Source of the DNA: Bradyrhizobium sp. BR13661
Lineage (GTDB): Bacteria > Pseudomonadota > Alphaproteobacteria > Rhizobiales > Xanthobacteraceae
Assembly: GCF_029892425.1 (NCBI RefSeq)
Contig: NZ_JARXWB010000027.1
Location: 1-64,000 of the forward strand
Direction of reading: 5' to 3'
DNA: 64,000 nt
Part shown: in pieces, positions 45,038 through 53,115 of the stretch
How positions within the stretch are numbered: position 1 is the stretch's first letter
Layout of the letters: each line of letters starts with the position of its first letter
Position numbers and translations under genes: made by a program
The notes under the pieces: model-generated
Told to the model about the DNA's origin: nothing
Seen by the model: the letters and a program-made list of their open reading frames with translations, nothing else
The model's database searches: none

Positions 45038-45810
45038 GATGCGGCCCCCATCTCGGTCACGAGCGCCGGAATCACTTCGTCACGCTGCGTGCCCATATAG
45101 GCGTGCCGGACCGCGTCGCTGTTGCGGATCTGCGCAGGCGCGCCGACTTCGATGATCTCGCCGGAATCGAGCACGAAGATGCGCTCGCAAAGTTCGAGCA
45201 CGAGGCCGATGTTGTGCTCGATCAGCAGCACGCCGACGCCGAGTTCGCCGGCGATCCGCCGGATGATGACGGCCAGATCGTGGCTTTCATGCTCGGACAT
45301 GCCGGCGGCGGGTTCGTCGAGCAGCAAATAGCGCGGCGTGCACATGATGGCGCGGCCGATGGCGACGCGGCGCTCGTCGGTGTAGGGCAGGGCGCCCGCG
45401 ATCGTGCTGCCGAGATGCGATATGCCAACCCAGGCCATCACGCGCTCGGCCTCCGCGATCGCCTCGCGCCGCGTCTGGCCCAGACCCACGCCCGTGACCT
45501 CGAGATTGTCCACGACCGGGAGGTCGCGGAAAAGTCGGCCGGACTGAAACGTGCGCGCGACGCCCTTGCGTCGAAGCTTGTGGGCCGGGATGCCGTTGAG
45601 CATCTCGCCTTCCAGGTCGACGGTCCCTGTGCCGACCGGCTGAAATCCCGTCAGCACGTTGATAAGTGTCGTCTTCCCAGCGCCGTTGGGGCCGATCAGT
45701 CCGGTGATGCGTCCCCGCGGAACCGTGAGCGCGACTTTGGACAGCGCTTTCAAGCCTTCGAATTGGACGCTGACGTCGCGAGCGCTCAACTCCAAGCCAC
45801 CGGAAGTCAT
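45034..45810 (-). CDS. ABC importer ATPase, LivG type
   Basis: This 258-residue ATPase has Walker A GPNGAGKTT, Walker B LLLDEPAAGMS and LIEHNIGLVLELCERI. The signature region reads LPYTDERRVAIGRAI in place of LSYGQQ, another departure from the consensus. It is the first intact gene of the importer-pxp operon. Its ATG follows the stop of the phosphotransferase remnant by one base, so the promoter must lie within or upstream of that remnant. Confidence 0.88.
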   Translation of the reverse strand: MTSGGLELSARDVSVQFEGLKALSKVALTVPRGRITGLIGPNGAGKTTLINVLTGFQPVGTGTVDLEGEMLNGIPAHKLRRKGVARTFQSGRLFRDLPVVDNLEVTGVGLGQTRREAIAEAERVMAWVGISHLGSTIAGALPYTDERRVAIGRAIMCTPRYLLLDEPAAGMSEHESHDLAVIIRRIAGELGVGVLLIEHNIGLVLELCERIFVLDSGEIIEVGAPAQIRNSDAVRHAYMGTQRDEVIPALVTEMGAAS

Positions 45811-45811
45811 C

Positions 45812-46237
45812 TCAACGCCTTCTCACTCGCCGCCAATCACAGACGGAGTTTTGCGTTGCGGGAGACGCTTGTAAAATTCGAAATATCGTTCGCGGATATC
45901 GGAAATTATGATGACGGCGACATTCCGGGAACGCATCGTCGCGGCGAAGCGCCGCGCCGTGGCGCTCCGGAGTTGCAGAGCCACAAGACTCCATCACGAA
46001 AATGGACAGCATGACTTCATCTTCGTGCGAAACCGGCGCGATGTCGCGATACCCGTCGAGCCATGATGCCTGGAGCTCAGCCACCACGGGGTCGTGCTCC
46101 ATGAAGCTGACGGCGGCCGCAAAGTCGTAGAAGAACCAGGAGAGGCCGCAATCGTCGAAGTCGATCACACCGAGACGCGCGCCGTCGATGAGAAGATTGG
46201 CCAGCCGCAGAAACGATGTGGCACATGGTCACTGCGC
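45812..46237 (-). pseudogene. Truncated aminoglycoside-phosphotransferase-family kinase remnant
   Basis: The readable segment (LRLANLLIDGARLGVIDFDD, then CGLSWFFYDFAAAVSFMEHD and AELQASWLDGYR) is the catalytic/metal-binding C-terminal lobe of APH/homoserine-kinase-like phosphotransferases, including the IDFDD Mg-binding motif. The catalytic loop HGDLHxxN before it is disrupted (reads ATSFLRLAN), the N-terminal lobe is absent, and the C-terminal 60 residues do not look like the family. It reads directly into the LivG-type gene, so it may be the decayed first gene of that operon. Confidence 0.6.
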
Positions 46238-46333
46238 AAGAGTGACGCCCGAACGGGCCAGCGCTTGAACCACCTTGCACAGTTTTGCTACAGTGCGGCA
46301 CGAATTGCGGCAATTTCCGCCGCAACAACGCGC

Positions 46334-46491
46334 TTGACATAGTATCCGATCTCAACGACCGTATCGTGCAAGCGTAGGGCAAGACGGCCCATCAACGCGG
46401 TGAGTTCAACCATTTCCAACGCCACGCTTTCATCGCGTGTTCGGTTGGCGGCGAGGGCGCCCTCGGCTTCACAGCCGACGGGCGCTTTTTT
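46334..46491 (+). promoter_or_regulatory. Putative promoter and leader RNA of the amide operon
   Basis: A consensus TTGACA at 46334 lacks a good -10 at 17-bp spacing, so the promoter is tentative. The following 90 bases can fold into a stem CCAAC...GTTGG enclosing CACGC-TTTCATC-GCGTG, then the terminator-like hairpin at 46457. Leader plus intrinsic terminator upstream of an operon encoding an AmiR-type ANTAR protein is the arrangement of the Pseudomonas amidase leader. I did not find a convincing pair of ANTAR hexaloop hairpins. Confidence 0.45.
46457..46491 (+). terminator. Leader terminator/antiterminator candidate before amiC
   Basis: GCGCCCTCGGCT, loop TCAC, AGCCGA-C-GGGCGC form a 12-bp stem with one bulged C, directly followed by TTTTTT and GTTTT. 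It ends about 15 bases before the amiC ATG, leaving just room for a GGA ribosome site. It is a textbook intrinsic terminator placed inside the leader of the operon it precedes. Confidence 0.7.
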
Positions 46492-46506
46492 GTTTTGGAT
46501 CGAGTG

Positions 46507-47667
46507 ATGGCGCAGAAGCGATATCGAATTGGCGTGATGTTCTCGACGACGGGCTCCTATAGCGTCGTCGCGCGCTCGATCCTCAATGGCGCATTGTTGG
46601 CCTTCCAGGAGGTCAATGCGGGCGGTGGCGACATCGTGTTGGAGCCGGTCGTGGTCAATCCTTCGGGCGACCTCGCTCGTTATCGTTCGCTGAGTCTCGA
46701 ACTCCTGGGGTCCGGCATTCGCCACGTGGTTGGCTGCTACACCTCGTCGAGCCGAAAAGAGGTGATCCCGTGCTTCGAGAAGTTCGATGGACTGCTATGG
46801 TATCCGTCTCACTACGAGGGTTTCGAGAGTTCCGATAACGTCATCTATACCGGCGCTGCACCGAACCAGCACGTGCTGCCGTTGGTTGATTACCTGGCAT
46901 CCCGGGTCGGCTCTCGCGCCTTCTGTGTGGGCTCCAACTACATCTGGGCCTGGGAGAACAACCGCATCTTTCGCGAGGCATTGACCGCCCGCGGCGGCAC
47001 CGTGCGCGCCGAGCGCTATCTCTCGGTCGGCGATACCGAGGTCGACCAGGTCATCGCGGCCATCATCGATCAGCGACCCGACTTCGTGTTCAACAATCTG
47101 ATCGGCACCAGTGCCTATGCCTTCTTTCGAGCGTTCCGTGCCGCCTGCCGCGCCCGCGGCATCGACCAGGCCGCCGAAATTCCGGTCGCGAGCTGCACGC
47201 TGTCGGAACCGGAATTGCCTGAAATCGGCCTGGACGCGGTCGACGGGCACCTGTCCTCGAGTGTCTATTTCTCCTCGTTAAACTCTCCGGAAAATGCTGC
47301 GTTCATTCGCGCCTATACGACGTCCTTTCCGAAAGGACCGGTCTCGTCGGCAGACGCTGAATCCTCCTACATCGCCGTCAAGCTGCTCGCGGCGGCGCTG
47401 GTGCAGGCCGGGACCGACGATGCCCGCACCGTGCGTGCCGCCGTCGCCGACCAGCGGCTACGCGCCCCGCAAGGCGAGGTCCGCATCGACCGACAGACCT
47501 TTCACGCCTGGCTCACGCCACGGATCGGCCGTTCGACCGCCGGCGGGCAGTTCGAAGTGCTGCTGGAATCGCGCGAGCCGATCGCTCCGGATCCCTATCT
47601 CGTCCAGTCGTCGCCGCGCTTCGCCAGCGCGATGCGCTCCCCGCTGTTGAAGGTGGTGCAATCATGA
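46507..47667 (+). CDS. amiC: AmiC-like amide sensor / negative regulator
   Basis: This 386-residue periplasmic-binding-protein-fold protein has no signal peptide, so it acts in the cytoplasm. It opens YRIGVMFSTTGSYSVVARSI and has GCYTSSSRKEVIPCFEKFDG and YPSHYEGFESSDN, which match AmiC/UrtA-like sensors. In Pseudomonas, AmiC binds amides and, when empty, holds the antiterminator AmiR inactive. The ATG is preferred to an upstream TTG in the T run. An ATGA overlap couples it to amiR. Confidence 0.83.
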   Translation: MAQKRYRIGVMFSTTGSYSVVARSILNGALLAFQEVNAGGGDIVLEPVVVNPSGDLARYRSLSLELLGSGIRHVVGCYTSSSRKEVIPCFEKFDGLLWYPSHYEGFESSDNVIYTGAAPNQHVLPLVDYLASRVGSRAFCVGSNYIWAWENNRIFREALTARGGTVRAERYLSVGDTEVDQVIAAIIDQRPDFVFNNLIGTSAYAFFRAFRAACRARGIDQAAEIPVASCTLSEPELPEIGLDAVDGHLSSSVYFSSLNSPENAAFIRAYTTSFPKGPVSSADAESSYIAVKLLAAALVQAGTDDARTVRAAVADQRLRAPQGEVRIDRQTFHAWLTPRIGRSTAGGQFEVLLESREPIAPDPYLVQSSPRFASAMRSPLLKVVQS

Positions 47668-48329
47668 GCTCCCGACTGCTGCAAAACTTCAAGGGCGGCC
47701 GCGCCATCGTCGTGGTCAGGCGGGGCGGATGGGAGAGTGCGCTCGAAACGACGCTCGCCAAGCTCGGCGTCTCCACCGAATATCCTGAGATCGTCGACGG
47801 CCGGGCCCAGATCGAGATTGCGAGCCTTCAGGCCGACCGCGACATCCTGTTCGTGGACGGTGATCTCGAAGGCGCGGTAGCGATCGAGGTCAACCCGGCC
47901 TCGCGGCTGCCTCCGGCGCCGGTGATCGGCCTCGTTGGCGTCGAGGCGCCGAGCCGGCTAAAGGCGCTCGTCAATCTCGGTGCGACCTCGTTCCTGCGCA
48001 AGCCGGTGCATGGCGGCGCGGTCTATACATCCCTGTTCATGGGCATCAACCAGTTCCTGCTGCGCGCCGAAATGAGCGAGCGCCTCCAGGATCTCGAGGA
48101 GCGCCGTCGCGGTCGTCGTGCGGTGATCCGGGCCGTCATCCTGCTGATGCAGCAGGACAGCCTCGATGAGGATGGTGCCTATTCCCAGCTCCGTCGCGAA
48201 AGCATGCGCGCGCGGCAGAACATGGAACTCTATTGCGAAGAGTTTCTAAGCAAGCGGGCGAAGCCGCCCGACACGACCGGCCGCACGACCGGCATCATGC
48301 TGCAAGGCGGCAACAAGCAAGCCATCTAG
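47664..48329 (+). CDS. amiR: AmiR-like ANTAR antiterminator
   Basis: This 221-residue protein has a pseudo-receiver domain (about 10-125) lacking a canonical phosphorylated Asp pattern, a short coiled coil (130-150) and a C-terminal ANTAR domain (about 145-197; RAVILLMQQDSLDEDGAYSQ, then LRRESMRARQNMELYCEEFL). ANTAR proteins bind RNA leaders and prevent termination. It is coupled to amiC and sits 10 bases before the importer genes, so it should regulate this same operon, very likely at the hairpin before amiC. The C-terminal 25 residues are an unstructured tail. Confidence 0.85.
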   Translation: MSSRLLQNFKGGRAIVVVRRGGWESALETTLAKLGVSTEYPEIVDGRAQIEIASLQADRDILFVDGDLEGAVAIEVNPASRLPPAPVIGLVGVEAPSRLKALVNLGATSFLRKPVHGGAVYTSLFMGINQFLLRAEMSERLQDLEERRRGRRAVIRAVILLMQQDSLDEDGAYSQLRRESMRARQNMELYCEEFLSKRAKPPDTTGRTTGIMLQGGNKQAI

Positions 48330-48339
48330 GAGAAGCGAA

Positions 48340-49581
48340 ATGAGCAAGTCTGTATTGCGGGGGCTGCGTGCCGCAGCCCTCACGGGGACGCTTGTCCTCG
48401 GATCCACCCTGGTACAAGCGGCCGAGAACCCGATCAAACTCGGCGTGCTGGAGGATCAGTCCGGCGACTTCGCCGCGGCCACCATCGGCAAGGTCCACGC
48501 CATCGAGCTCGCCGCCGAGGAAATCAACAAGGCCGGCGGCATCATGGGCCGGCCGCTTGAGCTCGTTCCTTACGACACCCAATCTGACAACACCCGCTAC
48601 CAGGAGTTCATGCGGCGCGTGCTCCAGCGCGACAAGGTCGACGTTGTGTTCGCGGGCTTCTCCTCGGCCTCGCGCGAGGCCTATCGGCCGATCGTCGACC
48701 AGTTCAACGGCTTCGCCTTCTACAACAACCAGTATGAAGGCGGCGTCTGCGACGGCCATATGGTCGTCACCGGCGCGGTGCCCGAGCAGCAGTTCTCCAC
48801 GCTGATCCCCTATATGATGGAGAAGTACGGCAAGAACGTCTACACGCTAGCGGCCGACTACAATTTCGGCCAGATCTCGGCGGAGTGGGTGCGCAAGATC
48901 GTCAAGGAGAACGGCGGCAAGATGGCCGGCGAGGAATTCATCCCGCTCGGCGTATCGCAATTCTCGCAGAGCATCCAGAACATCCAGAAGGCCAAGCCCG
49001 ACTTCGTGGTCACGCTGCTGGTCGGCACCGCACAGGCCTCTTATTACGAGCAGGCGGCTTCCGCCAACGTCAACCTGCCGATGGCGTCCTCCGTCAACGT
49101 CGGGCAGGGCTACGAGCACAAGCGCTTCAAGCCGCCGAGCCTGAAGGACATGTACGTCACCACCAACTACATCGAGGAGATCGACTCGCCCAAGAGCAAG
49201 GCGTTCTACGCCAAGTTCAAGGCGAAGTTCCCGAGCGAGCCGTATGTGAACCAGGAGGCGGAAAACTCCTATCTCGCCGTCTATCTCTACAAGCAGATGG
49301 TGGAACGGGCGAAATCGACCAAGCGTGAGGACATCCGAAAAGTGATCGCGATGGGAGATGTCTGCATGGATGCGCCGGAGGGCAAGGTCTGCATCGACCC
49401 CAAGAGCCAGCATATGTCGCACACGATCTATCTGGCCAAGGTGGGTGCCGATCATTCGATCTCCTTCCCGAAGACCTGGGAGGACATCAAGCCATACTGG
49501 TTGGGTGAGGCCGGCTGCGATCTCACAAAGAAAGATCCGATGGCCCAATACACGCCGTCGAATCCGCCGCCGAAACCCTGA
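48340..49581 (+). CDS. Urea/short-chain-amide ABC binding protein (UrtA/FmdD-like)
   Basis: This is a 413-residue periplasmic protein with a Sec signal peptide (about 28 residues ending LVQAAENP). The segments IKLGVLEDQSGDFAAATIGK, YNNQYEGGVCDGHM and AADYNFGQISAEWVRK are typical of urea/amide-binding relatives. AGGAGAAGCGAA precedes the start. It comes directly after amiR and before the permeases, with formamidase downstream, so formamide, acetamide or urea is the likely ligand. Confidence 0.85.
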   Translation: MSKSVLRGLRAAALTGTLVLGSTLVQAAENPIKLGVLEDQSGDFAAATIGKVHAIELAAEEINKAGGIMGRPLELVPYDTQSDNTRYQEFMRRVLQRDKVDVVFAGFSSASREAYRPIVDQFNGFAFYNNQYEGGVCDGHMVVTGAVPEQQFSTLIPYMMEKYGKNVYTLAADYNFGQISAEWVRKIVKENGGKMAGEEFIPLGVSQFSQSIQNIQKAKPDFVVTLLVGTAQASYYEQAASANVNLPMASSVNVGQGYEHKRFKPPSLKDMYVTTNYIEEIDSPKSKAFYAKFKAKFPSEPYVNQEAENSYLAVYLYKQMVERAKSTKREDIRKVIAMGDVCMDAPEGKVCIDPKSQHMSHTIYLAKVGADHSISFPKTWEDIKPYWLGEAGCDLTKKDPMAQYTPSNPPPKP

Positions 49582-49591
49582 CCCGGCGGCT

Positions 49592-49645
49592 GATCGCTCC
49601 GGCCCTCCGGGCACGCCCTGGCGTTGCCGGCGGGCCGGGGCGATC
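49592..49645 (+). promoter_or_regulatory. Long inverted repeat after the binding-protein gene
   Basis: GATCGCTCCGGCCC and GGGCCGGGGCGATC pair over 14 bp with a single T-G wobble and a 26-base loop. It starts 10 bases after the stop codon. There is no T tract. It is likely an mRNA-stability or attenuation element that keeps binding protein in excess over the permeases. Confidence 0.65.
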
Positions 49646-49695
49646 ACGGACATCTGCGGCGGTAACGCCGCGTCTTCCTCCAGACTGGTTGGTTC

Positions 49696-50568
49696 ATGGA
49701 TATCGCGACCCACGTGTTTTCGGCGCTCTATCAATTCGGCGACGCCTTTGCGTTTCTGGTGCTGTCGGCCTGCGGGCTCGCGGTGATCTTCGGCATGATG
49801 GGCGTGATCAATCTCGCCCATGGCGAGTTCATCATGTGCGGTGCGTATGTGACGGCTGCGACCGTGCATGCGGGCTTGCCGCTGCCGCTGGGCATCCTGG
49901 CAGGCACGGTCGTATCTGCGCTTGTCGGCGTCCTCGTCGAACTCGCGGTCATCCGCCATCTCTACGACCGACCGCTCGACACCATCGTCGCGACCTGGGG
50001 CCTCAGCCTGATCGCCACGCAGGGCACGTTGATCATGGTCGGATCGACCATGGCCGGCGTTGGTACGCCGTTCGGCAGCTTTCAAGTTGGTGACTATTCC
50101 TATTCGATCTATCGCATCGTGCTGTTCTGCGCCGCGCTCGGCGTGCTGGCCGGGCTCTACGCGCTGTTCAACTGGACGCGCTTCGGCGTGCTGGCGCGCG
50201 CCACCATTCAGGTCCCGCATATGGCCGCCGCGCTCGGAGTCGACACCCGCTTGATCTACAGCCTCACCTTCGCCTGCGGGGCGGGGCTCGCCGGCCTCGC
50301 CGGTGGTCTCTATGCGCCGACCATGACGCTGGTGCCCACCATGGGCGCCACCTTCATCATGGAGGCATTCGTCACCGTGGTAATCGGCGGCGCCGACGTG
50401 TTCCTCGGCACGGCGCCGGCCGGCGGCCTGCTCGCGATCGTGAAGTCGGGGATGACGTCCTGGCAAGGGCAGCTATTCGGTCAGATCGGTCTCTTGGTCG
50501 CCGTCATCATTGTGGTCCGGGTGCTGCCGAAGGGCATCTCCGGCTTCGTGCTGCGCGAACGCACCTGA
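49696..50568 (+). CDS. Urea/amide ABC importer permease, LivH/UrtB type
   Basis: This is a 290-residue membrane protein. LSACGLAVIFGMMGVINLAH and VTVVIGGADVFLGTAPAGGL mark the LivH/UrtB family. It follows the long inverted repeat. The second permease starts 15 bases later. Confidence 0.88.
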   Translation: MDIATHVFSALYQFGDAFAFLVLSACGLAVIFGMMGVINLAHGEFIMCGAYVTAATVHAGLPLPLGILAGTVVSALVGVLVELAVIRHLYDRPLDTIVATWGLSLIATQGTLIMVGSTMAGVGTPFGSFQVGDYSYSIYRIVLFCAALGVLAGLYALFNWTRFGVLARATIQVPHMAAALGVDTRLIYSLTFACGAGLAGLAGGLYAPTMTLVPTMGATFIMEAFVTVVIGGADVFLGTAPAGGLLAIVKSGMTSWQGQLFGQIGLLVAVIIVVRVLPKGISGFVLRERT

Positions 50569-50583
50569 CGGAGTGATGGCGTC

Positions 50584-51648
50584 GTGAGCGGTTTCCTCTC
50601 TTTCTTCTGTCGTCTCGAAGGCCCACAGACCGTCGGTCGTGGTCCGGCCTTCTGGAGCCTATTTGCCGTCGTGATGATGATCGCGGTCGCCTATCCGCTG
50701 TTCAGCGACGGCTACACGGTCGGCAACACCGTCTACTTCTTCGTCTGGGTGTTCATCGCTCTCAGCCTCTGCCTGATCTGGGGCTATGGCGGCTCGCTCT
50801 CCTTCGGTCAGACCGCGTTCTTCGGCATCGCGGGATATGGTTACGGCGTCCTGACCCTCAATTTCGGTTCGGCCTATGGATTCACATTGGTGGCGCTGGT
50901 GGCGGCGGTCGCGATTGCGGCGCTCTTTGCGGCCTTGCTCGGCTATTTCATGTTCTTCGGCCGCATCGCCGGCGTATTCCTCGGTATCGTCACGCTCGCC
51001 GTGACCCTGATGCTGGAGCGCTTCATGGCGCAGACCGCGGGACCGGAGTGGCACATTGGTAGTGCGCGGCTCAACGGCTTCAACGGCATGAGCGCGATGC
51101 CGCCTCTAACCATCCCGTGGCCGGGGGAGCCGATCGTGCTATTCGCCGATGTCGGGCTATATTATTTCGTGCTTGGCCTTTTGGTCTTCGTCTATCTGGC
51201 CTTGCGCATCCTGATGAACTCGTCATTCGGCAATGTGATCGTCGCGATTCGCGAGAACCCGGAACGGGCCGAGATGCTCGGCTACGATGTTCGCAAGTAT
51301 CAGCTCATTACTTTCGTCATTGGCGCCGTGCTAGCGGGGATATCGGGCGTGCTCTACACGGCGTGGGGACAATATATCACGCCTTCGAGCATGGGCATGA
51401 CGGCAGCGGCGTTGCCGCTGATCTGGGTTGCCGTCGGTGGCCGCAGTGACCTGACCTCGACCGTAGTCGGCACGCTGGTCGTGCTGGCGGCATTCCAGGC
51501 GCTCACGATCTACGGCAGCCAGTATGCGCTCGTCTTCATGGGTGTGCTGCTGGTGCTGACCGTCCTCATCGCCCCGAACGGTCTCGTGCTCGGGACGATG
51601 AACTGGTTCGGGCGACTGGCCGCGCGCATCACCCAAAGGGCCGGCTGA
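50584..51648 (+). CDS. Urea/amide ABC importer permease, LivM/UrtC type
   Basis: This is a 354-residue membrane protein with CLIWGYGGSLSFGQTAFFGI and the long FFGRIAGVFLGIVTLAVTLM segment found in UrtC proteins. It uses a GTG start after a GGAGTGATGG site. Its stop overlaps the next start by one base (TGATG). Confidence 0.87.
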   Translation: MSGFLSFFCRLEGPQTVGRGPAFWSLFAVVMMIAVAYPLFSDGYTVGNTVYFFVWVFIALSLCLIWGYGGSLSFGQTAFFGIAGYGYGVLTLNFGSAYGFTLVALVAAVAIAALFAALLGYFMFFGRIAGVFLGIVTLAVTLMLERFMAQTAGPEWHIGSARLNGFNGMSAMPPLTIPWPGEPIVLFADVGLYYFVLGLLVFVYLALRILMNSSFGNVIVAIRENPERAEMLGYDVRKYQLITFVIGAVLAGISGVLYTAWGQYITPSSMGMTAAALPLIWVAVGGRSDLTSTVVGTLVVLAAFQALTIYGSQYALVFMGVLLVLTVLIAPNGLVLGTMNWFGRLAARITQRAG

Positions 51649-52364
51649 TGTCATTGCTCGAGCTTCGTAAACTGAACAAGCATTTTGGTGGCCTGCACGT
51701 CACCAATGCCGTTGACCTCACGTTGGAGGCGGGTGAGATCCACTGCCTGATTGGCCCGAACGGCGCCGGAAAGAGTACGTTGTTCCGCCTGATCCTCGGC
51801 GAGCACCATCCCGGCAGCGGCGATGTCCTCTTCGCGGGAGAAAACATCACGTCGCTGAAGTCCTTTGCGCGGATTCGCCGCGGACTGTCGGTCAAGTTCC
51901 AGGTGCCTGGTGTCTTCAAGGGGTTATCCGTCCGCCAGAACCTTGAGATCGCCTTGCAGAGCCGACATCGCGGTAGGGAGCTCGAAGCGGAGATCGACAG
52001 ACTGCTCGCCTTCCTCGGACTTGCGAGCGAGCAGGCGCAGACCGCCGGCAATCTGAGCCACGGCCAGAAGCAGTGGCTCGAGATCGGCATGGCGATCAGC
52101 TTGAAACCGAGCCTTCTGTTGCTCGACGAGCCGACCGCCGGCATGTCTCCGGAGGAAACCCACATGACGGGTGAGATGGTGCAGCGGCTGAATGCCGATG
52201 GCATGACTGTGCTGGCGATCGAGCACGACATGGCCTTCGTGCGCCAGGTTGCGCAGCGCGTGACCGTGTTGCATCTCGGTCAGGTCTTTGCGCAGGGCTC
52301 GATCGACGAGATCGTGGCCGACGAACGTGTAGCGGCGATCTATCTGGGGCAGGCCCATGCTTGA
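51648..52364 (+). CDS. Urea/amide ABC importer ATPase, UrtD type
   Basis: This 238-residue ATPase has Walker A GPNGAGKST, signature LSHGQKQWLEIG and Walker B LLLDEPTAGMSPEE. LSHGQKQWLEIG is the form typical of UrtD. It overlaps the next ATPase gene by 8 bases. Confidence 0.9.
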   Translation: MSLLELRKLNKHFGGLHVTNAVDLTLEAGEIHCLIGPNGAGKSTLFRLILGEHHPGSGDVLFAGENITSLKSFARIRRGLSVKFQVPGVFKGLSVRQNLEIALQSRHRGRELEAEIDRLLAFLGLASEQAQTAGNLSHGQKQWLEIGMAISLKPSLLLLDEPTAGMSPEETHMTGEMVQRLNADGMTVLAIEHDMAFVRQVAQRVTVLHLGQVFAQGSIDEIVADERVAAIYLGQAHA

Positions 52365-53085
52365 TATGCCGCGTAAGGAAGTGATCCTCTCGACGCTGGC
52401 TCTGCGCGCCGGCTATGGCGGCAAGCCCGTCCTGCAGGGCCTCGAGATCGAGGTGCGGGAAGGCGAGATCGTCGCTGTCATCGGACGCAACGGTGTCGGA
52501 AAGTCCACGCTGATGAAGAGCCTGATCGGGCTGGTGCCAGCGATGAGCGGCTCGATCGTCTATCGCGGCAAGGCGGTGGAATCTCTCCCGGCACACAAGC
52601 GGGCTCGCCTCGGCATGGGTTTTGTGCCGCAGGGGCGCGACGTGTTCCCGCGGCTGACTGTCGGCGAGAACGTTGCGGTCGGCGCCGCGATCAAGGGCAG
52701 CGGCATCCCCGAGGAAGGGCGGCGCAAGATCGTCGAGGCGTTTCCGATTCTCGCCGAGCGCTGGACCCAGCGTGCCGGCACGATGTCCGGCGGCCAGCAG
52801 CAGCAACTCGCGATCGGGCGGGTCTTGATTGCCGATCCCAATCTCATCCTGCTCGACGAGCCGTCGGAGGGCATCCAGCCCAACATCGTTCAGGATATCG
52901 CGCGCAACATGGTCGAGCTCAACCGTAGGACTGGCGTGACCATCATCCTGGTCGAGCAGAATCTCGACATGATCCGTGCCATGGCGCAGCGCTGCTACGT
53001 CATGGACAAAGGCCGCATCGTCGCAAGCCTCGACCGCTCGGCGCTCGACGATGAGGCTGAGATGCGCCGCCACCTCGCGGTTTGA
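52357..53085 (+). CDS. Urea/amide ABC importer ATPase, UrtE type
   Basis: This 242-residue ATPase has Walker A GRNGVGKST, MSGGQQQQLAIGR and Walker B ILLDEPSEGIQPNIVQDI, the UrtE form. An in-frame ATG three codons later is possible. Formamidase follows after 30 bases, so import and hydrolysis are co-transcribed. Confidence 0.9.
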   Translation: MLDMPRKEVILSTLALRAGYGGKPVLQGLEIEVREGEIVAVIGRNGVGKSTLMKSLIGLVPAMSGSIVYRGKAVESLPAHKRARLGMGFVPQGRDVFPRLTVGENVAVGAAIKGSGIPEEGRRKIVEAFPILAERWTQRAGTMSGGQQQQLAIGRVLIADPNLILLDEPSEGIQPNIVQDIARNMVELNRRTGVTIILVEQNLDMIRAMAQRCYVMDKGRIVASLDRSALDDEAEMRRHLAV

Positions 53086-53115
53086 GAGCGACGCCTATAA
53101 CCAAGGAGAACAGCA

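Noticed and set aside
46288..46430. Minus-strand frame ending in a helical peptide (EMVELTALMGRLALRLHDTV ...)
   Set aside because: It looks coding-like but has no good start or ribosome site, its upstream part is the reverse of the amiC gene and terminator, and it would lie antisense to the presumed leader. It remains a possible small gene or relic.
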